Assembly (NCBI RefSeq): GCF_003385115.1
Contig: NZ_QUNI01000005.1
Span: forward strand, 66,446 to 130,445
Direction of reading: 5' to 3'
DNA length: 64,000 nucleotides
Origin: Flavobacterium aquicola
GTDB taxonomy: Bacteria > Bacteroidota > Bacteroidia > Flavobacteriales > Flavobacteriaceae
The notes under the pieces are model-generated. The model was not told where the DNA came from, searched no databases, and saw only the letters and a program-made list of their open reading frames with translations. Below are positions 16,672 through 26,153 of the stretch, in pieces. Positions within the stretch are counted from its first letter, which is position 1, and every line of letters starts with the position of its first letter. Both the position numbers and the translations under genes were made by a program.

Positions 16672-18795
16672 ATGACCAACATACAATTCATTTCAAAATC
16701 CGTTGCAACATCAGCAATAAATATTCAAAACACGGTTCAATTACTTGAGGAAGACTGCACCATTCCATTTATTTCCCGTTATCGAAAAGACAAAACAGGG
16801 AATCTGGACGAAGTGGTGATTGAACAAATTGCAAAATTGCAAAAGGATTACGAAACGATTGTAAAGAGAAAAGAAGCGATTTTAAAATCCATTCAGGAAC
16901 AAAATGCGTTGACTCCGGAGTTGGAGAAAAAAATTCAGCAAAGTTTCGATTTACAGGAATTGGAAGATTTTTATCTGCCTTATAAAAAGAAAAAAAGAAC
17001 CAAAGCCGATGTAGCGAGAGAGAATGGATTGGAACCTTTGGCTAAAATAATTATGAACCAAGGGAAGGATGATGTTGATTTCCTGGCGACACAATATTTG
17101 AATGAAAATGTTATCAACGAAGAATCAGCTTTGCAGGGAGCAAGAGACATTATCGCTGAATGGATTAATGAAAATATTTACGTAAGAAAACAGTTGAGAA
17201 GATTGTTTGAGCGTAAAGCGACAATTACAACCAAAGTGGTTAAAGCCAAAAAAGACGAGGAAGGAGCCCAAAAATTCAATCAGTATTTTGAATGGGCAGA
17301 ACCATTGACCAAAGCTCCATCGCATCGTTTATTGGCTATTTTGAGAGCCGAAAATGAAGGATTCATCAAGTTCAAAGTAGATGTAGAATTGGATGATGCC
17401 TACGATATTATTGACGAATTAGTTATAAAAGGTGACAACAGTACCACACCGCACATACAATTAGCGATTGAAGACAGTTACAAACGTTTACTGAATCCAG
17501 CGATTTCTAATGAAACATTGCAGGAAGCCAAAGCTAAGGCTGATGCCAATTCGATTCAAGTATTTGCTAATAATTTAGGGCAGTTGTTGCTGGCACCACC
17601 ATTGGGCGAAAAAAGAATTTTAGCAATAGATCCAGGATTCCGTTCGGGTTGTAAAATTGTTTGTTTGGATGAAAAAGGTGATTTACTGTACAACGAAACC
17701 ATTTATCCTCATGCTCCTCAAAATGAAACGGCAATGGCGATGAAAAAGATAAAATCGATGGTAAATGCTTATAATATTGACGCCATTTCAATTGGAAACG
17801 GAACAGCTTCGAGAGAAACGGAATTCTTTATCAAGAAAATTGCTTTTGACAAACCGGTTCAGGTTTTTATAGTTTCGGAGGCAGGAGCGTCGGTTTATTC
17901 GGCTTCGAAGATTGCGAGAGAGGAGTTTCCTAATTATGATGTGACGGTTCGTGGTTCGGTTTCTATCGGGCGAAGACTTTCAGATCCCTTGGCAGAATTG
18001 GTAAAAATCGACCCAAAAGCCATTGGAGTTGGACAATACCAACACGATGTGGATCAAACCAAATTAAAAGAAGAATTGGATTCGACAGTAATCCGTTGCG
18101 TGAACTCGGTGGGGATAAATATCAACACGGCGAGTAAACATTTGTTGAGCTATGTGAGTGGAATAGGAGAGAAGCTGGCCGAAAACATAGTAACCTATCG
18201 TTCCGAAAACGGCCCTTTTACCGATAGAAAACAACTGAAAAAAGTGCCTCGTTTGGGTGATAAAGCCTATCAGCAAGGAGTGGCTTTTATCCGAATTTCG
18301 AATGCCAAAAATCCTTTGGACAATTCCGCAGTGCATCCCGAAGCGTATGCTATTGTGGAGAAAATGGCAAAGGATTTAAAACTTTCGGTAAATGATTTGA
18401 TTGCCAATAAAGAGAAAACAGCTTTAATTAAGGCCGAAAATTATATCACACCAGAAATTGGTTTATTAACCTTAAAAGACATCATCAAAGAGCTTGAAAA
18501 ACCAGGATTGGACCCAAGAAAATCTGCCAAAGTTTTCGAATTTGATCCAAATGTGAAATCAATAAAAGACCTGAAAACCGGAATGATTTTACCCGGAATT
18601 GTCAATAACATCACCAATTTTGGCTGTTTCGTAGATATCGGTTTGAAAGAAAGTGGATTGGTTCACATTTCCCAACTGAAAGCCGGTTTTGTAAGCGATG
18701 TCAATGAGGTGGTTAAATTACACCAACATGTTGAAGTAAAAGTGACTGAGGTTGATGAGGATAGGAAACGAATTCAGCTGACGATGGTATTATAG
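16672..18795 (+). CDS. tex: Tex family transcription accessory / RNA-binding protein
   Basis: A 707-residue nucleic-acid-binding protein of the Tex/Spt6 core type. In order: an N-terminal helical Tex domain (1-190), a YqgF/RNase H-like domain near 320-450 (AIDPGFRSGCKIV, ISIGNGTASRETE), and helix-hairpin-helix repeats near 470-560 (NTASKHLLSYVSGIGEKLAENIV). A C-terminal S1 domain spans 633-707 and ends in RIQLTMVL. A decayed second copy of its last ~38 codons lies 2.7 kb downstream (21499-21618), beyond the delta-60 gene. Confidence 0.95.
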   Translation: MTNIQFISKSVATSAINIQNTVQLLEEDCTIPFISRYRKDKTGNLDEVVIEQIAKLQKDYETIVKRKEAILKSIQEQNALTPELEKKIQQSFDLQELEDFYLPYKKKKRTKADVARENGLEPLAKIIMNQGKDDVDFLATQYLNENVINEESALQGARDIIAEWINENIYVRKQLRRLFERKATITTKVVKAKKDEEGAQKFNQYFEWAEPLTKAPSHRLLAILRAENEGFIKFKVDVELDDAYDIIDELVIKGDNSTTPHIQLAIEDSYKRLLNPAISNETLQEAKAKADANSIQVFANNLGQLLLAPPLGEKRILAIDPGFRSGCKIVCLDEKGDLLYNETIYPHAPQNETAMAMKKIKSMVNAYNIDAISIGNGTASRETEFFIKKIAFDKPVQVFIVSEAGASVYSASKIAREEFPNYDVTVRGSVSIGRRLSDPLAELVKIDPKAIGVGQYQHDVDQTKLKEELDSTVIRCVNSVGININTASKHLLSYVSGIGEKLAENIVTYRSENGPFTDRKQLKKVPRLGDKAYQQGVAFIRISNAKNPLDNSAVHPEAYAIVEKMAKDLKLSVNDLIANKEKTALIKAENYITPEIGLLTLKDIIKELEKPGLDPRKSAKVFEFDPNVKSIKDLKTGMILPGIVNNITNFGCFVDIGLKESGLVHISQLKAGFVSDVNEVVKLHQHVEVKVTEVDEDRKRIQLTMVL

Positions 18796-18840
18796 AATAA
18801 TTTCAATTTGAAAATTCCAAATTTTATAAGCTAGAATATT

Positions 18841-18892
18841 ACAAACAAAAAACTCTCAAATTGCAACCGTAATTTGAGAGTTTTTTGTTTGT
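18841..18892. terminator. Strong bidirectional terminator between tex and the delta-60 gene
   Basis: The 22-base arms 18841-18862 and 18871-18892 pair perfectly around the loop GCAACCGT. The core is AACTCTCAAATT/AATTTGAGAGTT, with A and T tracts giving U-runs both ways. Confidence 0.9.
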
Positions 18893-18902
18893 AATCAATT
18901 GA

Positions 18903-21425
18903 TTATATTTTTATAAATTTTTGAGATGTTTCTCCGCTTTCGTCTTTTATTTTTATTAAATATATACCAGAATTAAAAGGGCTTACATCTATTGATGAAT
19001 TTGCATTTTCTTTGGTATAAATTAACCTTCCCAATAAATCATAAATTTTTACAGAATAATTGCTTTCATTTAAAGAATTGATATTTAGCGTATTTTTTAC
19101 TGGATTTGGCCAAAGTAAAAAAGCTTTTTTTTCTATACTGAATTCTTCGTTTGATAAAACTACTTCATTTCCTTTAAGTTTAATCAGGTAAGCGGATCTA
19201 TTATCGCCTTGATAACTCAAAAATAATCCTCCTACATAGATTTTTCCATCAGGTTCTAAGACTACAGAACGGACATTAGGAGCAGTTGTTTGAAATGATG
19301 GTCCAACATTAAAACTTTGATCTTTAGTTCCATCAGAATTATAACGAGCTAAATTATATAAAAAATAACCTCCAACAATTATTTTTTTATCTTTTTGTAT
19401 AACTATAGAATAAATTCTATTCCCTAATTTAATTACATTATCAAAAGAAGTGTCTCTGCTTCCATCTTCATTTATTCGAAATAAACTACCAGAAGAACCG
19501 CCTGGAGAACTAAAAGCAACCATTATTTTTCCGTCTTCTTGTACAGTTAAAGTTTGTACAGCAGACATAACAAATTCAGTTGTTAATTGAAAAGAGTCAT
19601 CAATACTTCCATCAGTATTTAAGCGTACTAAATATTTTGCATCTTTGCCTTGATATTTAGTAAAATCTCCCGCAACTAATATTTTTCCATCTGGTAATAA
19701 AACTAAGTTAGTAACTCTAGCATCAAACCCTGTTCCAACTTTAAAAGTTTTATCTATAGATCCGTTAGAATTTAAACGTATTAAATTGCTACAGAGCGTA
19801 CTTTGATATCTAGAAAAATAACCTCCTACAATTACCTTACCATCAGGTTGAACTTTTATGTTATGAACAGTTAAGTAGTTAGGAAATCTATCTCCTGCAT
19901 ACAGTCCAGAACCAGTGTTAAAAGTCGTATCTGGAGTTCCGTTGGCATTCAATCTAATTAAAGCAGGATATTCTTTACCTTGATAAGTTCCAAAAGTACC
20001 TCCAATAAGCAATTTCCCGTCAGATTGCTCGGTTACAGTTAAAACCCTGCAATTACTGCCAGAAGTTGCTGAGGTTGTGAATCCTTTTCCAATATCAAAA
20101 TTTTTGTCCTTAGTTCCATCAGTATTAAATCGAATTAATTTTTTTTGAGAACTTTCCTCGTAACTGGTAAAATCTCCTCCAACAACAATTTTTCCATCAG
20201 ATTGACGCAAAATACATTCTACTTCTCCATCAAGACCATAACCTAATTTAAGCGAAAGGTCTTTAGTTCCATCTACGTTTAAACGAATTAATCCTTTTTG
20301 AGGATTACCTTCAAATTTAATAAATCCTCCACCTGCAATAATTTGTCCATCATTTTGTACAGCAATTGTTTTAACATCAGAAAAATCAAATTTATCCTCA
20401 ATTTTGAAAGTTTTATCATTGGAACCATTAGAATTTATACGGACCAAATGACTTTGAGAAGATCCTTGATATGAATTAAATTCTCCTCCAACAAGAATTT
20501 TTTCGTCACTTTGAAGTTTAATAGTTGTTACGTTGCAAGTGTAAGGATACATATCGTAGGAGAAACTAACTTGCGATGAAAAAAGATTATCTTTTGTTCC
20601 ATTACTTCTTAAACGTGCTAAATAACCGCCAAAAGTTCCTCCAACAAGTATTTGATCATCCTTTAGAACATTGATAATATTAACAGTATTATTGAATGTA
20701 TTTCCAACACTAAAAGTTTCATCTTTACTTCCATCTATATTAAGTCGAATTAAACGGTCTTGCTGCTGGGTTTTGTTCTTAAGATATTGTCCACCAATAA
20801 TTAATTTTCCGTCAGATTGTAAACCAATTGTATTAATAACTATATTCGGGTTTTGGACAATAAAAGAAGTATCTTTACTTCCATCACTGTTTAAGCGGAT
20901 TAAAAAATCCTGACTTTTGTCCTGATAATAGTTAAATCCACCGCCTAAAACTATTTTCCCATCAGGTTGTACAATCATTGATTTAATACAATTGTCTTCA
21001 AAATAATTTTTAAGAAAACCAGTTCCTATATTTAATGAAGTATCTTTACTTCCATCAGGATTTAAACGAATTAGACCACGCTGAAGTTTGCCTTGAAAAA
21101 CATTAAAATCACCAGCGACTAATATTTTCCCATCATTTTGAAGTAAAATAGATGATACTGAATTATCAAATCCTGTCCCAATGTCAAAGGAATCATCTTT
21201 ACTTCCGTCAGAATTTAAACGAATCAGACAATTTTGAGACCCATTTTTAAAGGTAAAGAAATTGCCTCCAACAAGTATTTTTCCATCGGGCTGTATAACA
21301 ATGGTTTTAACGCTTCCGCCAAAACCTGTGAGACTACCAAAAACTTGGGAAATATCGGTTGGATTTTGGCTGAATACTGCAAAGAATTGTAAGAAGAAAA
21401 TTAAAAAGAGTAGAGTTTTTTTCAT
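18903..21425 (-). CDS. Delta-60 repeat protein with T9SS type A sorting domain
   Basis: An 840-residue secreted protein. A signal peptide (MKKTLLFLIFFLQFFAVFSQ) is followed by about fourteen delta-60 repeats of ~50 residues, each with a core like LQxDGKILVGGxF and LIRLNxDGSKDxSF, probably a beta-propeller-like surface domain. The C-terminal ~80 residues (WPNPVKNTLNI, IYDLLGRLIY, GIYLIKIKDESGETSQKFIKI) are a T9SS type A sorting signal. The start is the ATG at 21425; the TTG 18 bases upstream is in the promoter box. The gene sits between tex and a tex remnant and looks inserted. Confidence 0.9.
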   Translation of the reverse strand: MKKTLLFLIFFLQFFAVFSQNPTDISQVFGSLTGFGGSVKTIVIQPDGKILVGGNFFTFKNGSQNCLIRLNSDGSKDDSFDIGTGFDNSVSSILLQNDGKILVAGDFNVFQGKLQRGLIRLNPDGSKDTSLNIGTGFLKNYFEDNCIKSMIVQPDGKIVLGGGFNYYQDKSQDFLIRLNSDGSKDTSFIVQNPNIVINTIGLQSDGKLIIGGQYLKNKTQQQDRLIRLNIDGSKDETFSVGNTFNNTVNIINVLKDDQILVGGTFGGYLARLRSNGTKDNLFSSQVSFSYDMYPYTCNVTTIKLQSDEKILVGGEFNSYQGSSQSHLVRINSNGSNDKTFKIEDKFDFSDVKTIAVQNDGQIIAGGGFIKFEGNPQKGLIRLNVDGTKDLSLKLGYGLDGEVECILRQSDGKIVVGGDFTSYEESSQKKLIRFNTDGTKDKNFDIGKGFTTSATSGSNCRVLTVTEQSDGKLLIGGTFGTYQGKEYPALIRLNANGTPDTTFNTGSGLYAGDRFPNYLTVHNIKVQPDGKVIVGGYFSRYQSTLCSNLIRLNSNGSIDKTFKVGTGFDARVTNLVLLPDGKILVAGDFTKYQGKDAKYLVRLNTDGSIDDSFQLTTEFVMSAVQTLTVQEDGKIMVAFSSPGGSSGSLFRINEDGSRDTSFDNVIKLGNRIYSIVIQKDKKIIVGGYFLYNLARYNSDGTKDQSFNVGPSFQTTAPNVRSVVLEPDGKIYVGGLFLSYQGDNRSAYLIKLKGNEVVLSNEEFSIEKKAFLLWPNPVKNTLNINSLNESNYSVKIYDLLGRLIYTKENANSSIDVSPFNSGIYLIKIKDESGETSQKFIKI

Positions 21426-21440
21426 AAAAATAAATTTCGT

Positions 21441-21448
21441 CAAATATA
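21441..21448 (-). promoter_or_regulatory. -7 box of the delta-60 gene
   Basis: TATATTTG on the minus strand, 15 bases before the ATG at 21425. Confidence 0.55.
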
Positions 21449-21498
21449 AGTATATTTTTACTTCAGAAATATTTTAAGAAAATTGATTCTTTTTCTTA

Positions 21499-21618
21499 AT
21501 TAAGTTTGGTTTTTTGAGCTACGTAAAAAAAGCGGTAAAACTACACCTGCAAGTTGAGGTAAAAGTCACAGAAGTGGATGAAGACAGAAAACGTATTCAG
21601 TTGATGATGGTTTTGTAA
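21499..21618 (+). pseudogene. Decayed duplicate of the 3' end of tex
   Basis: In the plus frame ending in TAA at 21616-21618 the sequence encodes GFLSYVKKAVKLHLQVEVKV followed by TEVDEDRKRIQLMMVL. The end of Tex reads GFVSDVNEVVKLHQHVEVKV followed by TEVDEDRKRIQLTMVL, so about 28 of 36 residues match with no gap. The nucleotides differ mostly at third positions. There is no start codon or upstream Tex sequence. It records duplication or recombinational replacement of the tex 3' end when the delta-60 gene arrived. Confidence 0.88.
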
Positions 21619-21620
21619 AA

Positions 21621-22634
21621 TCATTTCTTATTTTTCCATATAAATCCATCCAACAAATAATGAGTAAACTGTGGTACCGTTAATAGCGGTACCACTAAAA
21701 AATACCAATTCGAAAAATCTTCTATTGAACCCGAAAATTGTTCGTTCCAAACTAATATTTCCCAAAAATATTCTTCCGAAAAAGCAATAAACAGTAAGAT
21801 TGCGATAAAGAATAAAAGCCCTTTGAAATGTTTGAAATAATGGAGCCAATCCAATTCTGCAACTGTTTTTTTGTCAATCTCTTTCAGATAAATAAGAGCC
21901 ATATAAGGAATTCCGTGAGAAACGACATTAAGCAGGGTAAAAATTAAATCATTATTAAAATATACAATTCCAAAATACCAAGACAAGATAGTTCCTACGA
22001 TTATCGCATTTTTTGGGATATTGAAATAGTTGGTTTTTATGAATAAATAGATTGTTCTAATGGCATAAAAAAGAATTATTAAACCATAAAGCCAGCTTAA
22101 AATCGTAATTAAAAATGGATTTTGGAAATGTAAAAATTCATTTTCCACAAACCAGTTAAATTTTCTGGGCGCTGATAAAAACCAATACAACATTGGATAA
22201 ATTGTGGCGGTATAAATAATTAAATTGTCGATCCACGCCCATTTTTTGGATTCATTTCGGGCATATAAACGCATAAAACCATATTGCTGTCTGATGAAGT
22301 GAAAAACGGCTATATAGGCCAAAACAGACCAAAAAACACCGCTTCCAAAAGAAAACAGAAACATCCCAATTAGTAAACATAAAATTGGTAATCCAATCAA
22401 TAGTTTTTTTCTTTTTTGAAATTCCTCAGCAACAAAATAAGTTTTAAATAAAGTGGCGTAAACGTGTGCCACATCAATAAAAACGATTAGAAAAAGCCAG
22501 GTATAAAATGAATATTCTTCTTCTATTTTCTGAAGTTGATTTTGGAATAAAAACACAATGGCTACGACCACAAAGGACGGTAACAGAATAAACAAACTGT
22601 CAGTTTTCGTTTTATGAATCCAGGGCTGTTTCAT
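21621..22634 (-). CDS. Multi-pass membrane protein of the polyamine-type operon
   Basis: A 337-residue inner-membrane protein with about nine hydrophobic helices. Conserved-looking polar spots inside or near helices are FIDVAHVYATLFKTYF, FHFIRQQYGFMRLYAR and NVVSHGIPYMALIYLKE. His and Arg residues in membrane helices recall membrane-bound oxidoreductases or desaturase-like proteins, but I do not recognise the family. Its start overlaps the FAD-oxidoreductase gene by 23 bases. It is therefore the last gene of the seven-gene operon and probably works with that enzyme. Confidence 0.8.
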   Translation of the reverse strand: MKQPWIHKTKTDSLFILLPSFVVVAIVFLFQNQLQKIEEEYSFYTWLFLIVFIDVAHVYATLFKTYFVAEEFQKRKKLLIGLPILCLLIGMFLFSFGSGVFWSVLAYIAVFHFIRQQYGFMRLYARNESKKWAWIDNLIIYTATIYPMLYWFLSAPRKFNWFVENEFLHFQNPFLITILSWLYGLIILFYAIRTIYLFIKTNYFNIPKNAIIVGTILSWYFGIVYFNNDLIFTLLNVVSHGIPYMALIYLKEIDKKTVAELDWLHYFKHFKGLLFFIAILLFIAFSEEYFWEILVWNEQFSGSIEDFSNWYFLVVPLLTVPQFTHYLLDGFIWKNKK

Positions 22635-24240
22635 CGATCATTGAGTTTACTGCGTTAATTCCCTGATAAAAGGCTTCTTCAAAAATGGAGATTCCAGACA
22701 AATCACTGTGGGCAAAATAGATTTTGTCTGCAATGGGCTGAGAGGCTTCTTTTTTGGCTTTGCCATAAATAAAATTCGGCACAGGACTTATCATTCCATG
22801 TCCCAATAAATGAATTTCGATGTTTTCTGTAGCCGATTCAATAGCTGGATGCGCTATTTTTAAATCATCAAAAACCATTTGTTTCCAATATTCTTTAGGC
22901 TTTTTGTACAATTCCCTGCGTGTCTTTTTCAAGTCGGATGAAGAAAAACTATAGTAATACGTAATTACTTTTTTATCCTGAACCTGTTGCAAAGACTGAT
23001 GTTGGTCATAAACGTATCCCAAACCTTTCGAGCCATAAATTACATTGTCCCAACACAGCGGAAAACTGCCATTATCCGTTAAATCGGAAACTACTAAAGT
23101 GGCCAATAACCAAGGCGTGTAATGAAAATGTGAGGCCAAACCTTTTCTGTTTTCTAATAAATATTGGTTTACAAATTGAGGCGTTGCCAGCAAAATTTTA
23201 TCGGCTATTATGGCAATTGAAGTTTTAGTTTTATTATCAAAAACTTTGGCAACTGCTTTATTATTGTGGTTTTCAATTTCGTAAACCAAATGATTTTTTA
23301 GCGATTTTCCTTTTACATATTTTTGCAAATGATGGGTTAACCTTGAATTTCCTTCAGGCCAAGTGAGAACGCTATCATGTTTGTCTTTGGAAGCATTTTG
23401 TTTTCTTCCGGCAAAATAATGGATTCCGGCATAAGCCGAAACGTATTCTATTCCCAAACCAAAATCATCTTTGCAACAATAATCAATGTAATTATAAAGC
23501 GGTTTTGATGTAAAATGATTTCGATCAAACCATTCTTTCATAGTGATCGAATCAAGTTCTTTTACGTCTTTATTTTCAGAAGAATCAGCAAGCGGAATCA
23601 TAAACCAATACTTTCCTTGTTCATCTTTTTTTATCCTAAAATCATCCATTAATTTAAAAAAACGGATTAATTCTTTGTCTTCCTGAGCTGTGTTTCCCTC
23701 TTTTGGAACAACACCTTCCTGCCAATTGTTTTTTATATATAAACGTTCATCGGGAGCAAAGGTGAGTTGTGTTTCATCAAATTTTGGGAAGCCGTTGGAG
23801 TCATAGCCTAGTATGATTTTTTCTTCTTCCAAAAATTCCAATAAGGCTTTATCTTCTAAATTTGGTAAAGGAAGATAATGGGCACCTAATGGATATTTTG
23901 AGTATTTATTTTCGCCGTTGGATGAATTTCCGCCCAAATGATCTTCTAATTCCACCATCAGAAAATCTGTAATTCCTTTTTTGGTTAATTGTCTGCAAGC
24001 ACTTAATCCTGAGATTCCTCCGCCAACAATTAAATAAGGAATAGAAATTTCCTTTGTTGGTTTAGGAAAATTTTTGACACGCAGTCGATGTCCCAAAATA
24101 TGATTGGTTCCGGATAATCGAATTAATAAAGTGATGGCTTTTTCTTTGCAGGCATCCAAAAACGGAATAACCAATAAAGAAACAGCTATCGTTTTGAAGA
24201 AGTTCCTTCTTGAGTTATTGTAATTTTCCCCATTCTTCAT
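22612..24240 (-). CDS. Tat-exported FAD-dependent oxidoreductase (amine-oxidase-like)
   Basis: A 542-residue protein. The N-terminus carries a twin-arginine-type signal (SRRNFFK at residues 10-16) and a hydrophobic stretch ending in LDAC, so the product may be exported folded and lipid-anchored. The FAD-binding Rossmann motif IVGGGISGLSA is at 71-81, and the C-terminal SDLSGISIFEEAFYQGINAV is the second flavin site of the amine oxidase/protoporphyrinogen oxidase class. It overlaps the upstream aminopropyltransferase gene by 26 bases. A polyamine-related amine as substrate is an inference from context. Confidence 0.83.
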   Translation of the reverse strand: MKNGENYNNSRRNFFKTIAVSLLVIPFLDACKEKAITLLIRLSGTNHILGHRLRVKNFPKPTKEISIPYLIVGGGISGLSACRQLTKKGITDFLMVELEDHLGGNSSNGENKYSKYPLGAHYLPLPNLEDKALLEFLEEEKIILGYDSNGFPKFDETQLTFAPDERLYIKNNWQEGVVPKEGNTAQEDKELIRFFKLMDDFRIKKDEQGKYWFMIPLADSSENKDVKELDSITMKEWFDRNHFTSKPLYNYIDYCCKDDFGLGIEYVSAYAGIHYFAGRKQNASKDKHDSVLTWPEGNSRLTHHLQKYVKGKSLKNHLVYEIENHNNKAVAKVFDNKTKTSIAIIADKILLATPQFVNQYLLENRKGLASHFHYTPWLLATLVVSDLTDNGSFPLCWDNVIYGSKGLGYVYDQHQSLQQVQDKKVITYYYSFSSSDLKKTRRELYKKPKEYWKQMVFDDLKIAHPAIESATENIEIHLLGHGMISPVPNFIYGKAKKEASQPIADKIYFAHSDLSGISIFEEAFYQGINAVNSMIDETALDS

Positions 24241-25735
24241 CGAAATAGCGCACTAAAATTTGGTTATCTAATCGATTGATTTCTATGTCTTTTGAAATCA
24301 TATCCTGAGAGAAATAATTGAATTTATCAAACTGATAATTGTAAAAACGGAGATTATTCAATTTTCGGTTTACGGTATTGAAAGTGGTTCCAAAACCATT
24401 AATGGCAATGGTAAAGCCCCATTCACCGAAGGATGGTACATAAGCGTGATAAGCATCCACCTGCGGAAAAACCTGCATCACGGTTTTGTTGATACACCAA
24501 AAAGATTTCGGGGCAAAATAAGGAGATGTGGTTTGGATTACGACAACAGCATCCGGTTTTAGTAATTGTTGAATTGTGGCATAAAAATTAAGCGAGTATA
24601 ATTTGCCTAAACTGTAATTGGAAGGATCCGGAAAATCGACAATGACAACATCAAATTTTTCGGAACAGTTTTTTGCCCAGATGTAAGCATCTTTGTTGAA
24701 AACGCTGACCTTTGGATTGTTGAGTGAATTTTTATTAAAACCGGTTAATATCGTATTGGTTTTAAACATGTTGGTCATGCCTTCATCCAGATCGACTAAT
24801 GTTATTTTTTTAACGTCTTTGTATTTTAATATTTCTCTGACTGCCAGTCCATCACCACCGCCAAGAACCAAAACATTAGTCACATTTTTTGCCATCGAAA
24901 GGGCAGGGTGAACCAAAGCTTCATGATAGCGGTATTCATCGGCAGAACTGAACTGTAAGTTGTTGTTGAGGTACAGTCTATAATCGCTTTTGTTGTGTGT
25001 TAAAACTATTCTTTGATAAGGAGTTGTGTTGGTGTAAATGATGTTTTCGCCATACAGTTTTCCTTCAGAAAAGGATAAAATTTTGTCTGAAAAAATAAAT
25101 ACTACCAATAAAATTAGAAACGACAGTATGGCTTTGCTTCGTAAAAGGTGTATTTTTTTTAATTCGTTTTTAAGCAAATAACACAATGCTATAGCAATGG
25201 AAACATTAATCATTCCGAAAAAAAGAGAAGTACCCATAATACCTAGTTTTGGCACTAAAATGAGCGGGAATAAAATGGATGCCAACAATGCTCCTATATA
25301 ATCAAAGGTAAAAACATTAGAAACCAAATCCCGAAATTCGACTTTGTCTTTCAGGATATTCATCAATAGCGGAATCTCCAATCCTACCAGACAGCCAGTT
25401 ATAAACACCAGAAAGTAAAGTATGAACTGAAAGGAATAAATACTTTCAAAAAGCAAAAATAAAATTACGGAGCTTAATCCTCCGATTAGCCCCACCAGAA
25501 TCTCAATTTCAACAAAAGTGTTGAGTAGATTTTTGGTTAAAAATTTAGAAAAATAGGAGCCAATACCCATCGAAAAAAGATAGACTCCAATGATGAAAGA
25601 AAATTGCTTTACCGAATCGCCCAATAAGTAACTTGCCAAAGTTCCTGCGACCAGTTCATAAACCAATCCGCAGGTGGCGATAGTAAATACGGCGAAAAGC
25701 AGCAAATATTCAAATTTTAAAAACTTTTTACCCAT
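24215..25735 (-). CDS. Membrane-fused spermidine synthase-like aminopropyltransferase
   Basis: A 506-residue protein. Residues 10-220 form about seven membrane helices. Residues 230-500 are a spermidine-synthase domain with YHE at 270-272, the AdoMet-type motif VLVLGGGDGLAVREIL (288-303), the acidic strand LVDLDE (313-318) and VDFPDP (366-371). The substrate loop after VDFPDP reads SNYSLGKLY instead of the usual VGPAxxLF, so the acceptor amine may differ. The start is the ATG at 25735, overlapping the DUF350 gene by 8 bases. It likely uses decarboxylated AdoMet from the SpeD-like protein. Confidence 0.87.
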   Translation of the reverse strand: MGKKFLKFEYLLLFAVFTIATCGLVYELVAGTLASYLLGDSVKQFSFIIGVYLFSMGIGSYFSKFLTKNLLNTFVEIEILVGLIGGLSSVILFLLFESIYSFQFILYFLVFITGCLVGLEIPLLMNILKDKVEFRDLVSNVFTFDYIGALLASILFPLILVPKLGIMGTSLFFGMINVSIAIALCYLLKNELKKIHLLRSKAILSFLILLVVFIFSDKILSFSEGKLYGENIIYTNTTPYQRIVLTHNKSDYRLYLNNNLQFSSADEYRYHEALVHPALSMAKNVTNVLVLGGGDGLAVREILKYKDVKKITLVDLDEGMTNMFKTNTILTGFNKNSLNNPKVSVFNKDAYIWAKNCSEKFDVVIVDFPDPSNYSLGKLYSLNFYATIQQLLKPDAVVVIQTTSPYFAPKSFWCINKTVMQVFPQVDAYHAYVPSFGEWGFTIAINGFGTTFNTVNRKLNNLRFYNYQFDKFNYFSQDMISKDIEINRLDNQILVRYFDEEWGKLQ

Positions 25736-25943
25736 GAATCGCAGCACTGATAATCATTGAAATACCAATGATAAAAGCTCCAAAAACAATTGCTAAAGCC
25801 ACATTGTTGTTCTTTGAAATTTGATCCCAGGTATTTTCCGGAGTTAATTTTTCGATGATAAAATAAGCAATCAGCAGAATTACAATTCCAATTAAGGAAA
25901 AGACAATTGAGGCTAAAACAGGTTTCATAGTTAGAATATCCAT
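25728..25943 (-). CDS. DUF350 (YjfL-like) small membrane protein
   Basis: A 71-residue protein from the ATG at 25943, with two membrane helices: SIVFSLIGIVILLIAYFII and NVALAIVFGAFIIGISMIIS. They are joined by EKLTPENTWDQISKNNN, the DUF350 pattern (one DUF350 unit). Longer frames upstream have no similarity and overlap the preceding gene. DUF350 proteins occur with DUF4178 and spermidine-synthase-like genes in many bacteria, probably as membrane partners; function unknown. Confidence 0.82.
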   Translation of the reverse strand: MDILTMKPVLASIVFSLIGIVILLIAYFIIEKLTPENTWDQISKNNNVALAIVFGAFIIGISMIISAAIHG

Positions 25944-25959
25944 AGTATTTTGGTTTTGA

Positions 25960-26142
25960 TTATTTGTGGTAAAAATGATTTGTACCAATTCTTCCTGTAG
26001 AATTAGGTTTATAATTTTCAGTCGATTCGCAGTCACAAATTCTGTTGCCAGTTGCGTTATAATAAACAAATAGGCCGTAGAAAAATACTCCTAAGAGAAT
26101 CGCGAGGTAATTGGATTTAATAAAAGGTATAATTTTTTCCAT
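25960..26142 (-). CDS. Small membrane protein of the polyamine-type operon
   Basis: A 60-residue protein with one membrane helix (YLAILLGVFFYGLFVYY) and a polar tail containing a CDC pair (RICDCES). No family is recognised. It is accepted as real because it fits exactly in the gap between the DUF4178 and DUF350 genes (11 and 16 bases away) in the same direction. Confidence 0.65.
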   Translation of the reverse strand: MEKIIPFIKSNYLAILLGVFFYGLFVYYNATGNRICDCESTENYKPNSTGRIGTNHFYHK

Positions 26143-26153
26143 ACAATTAGTTA

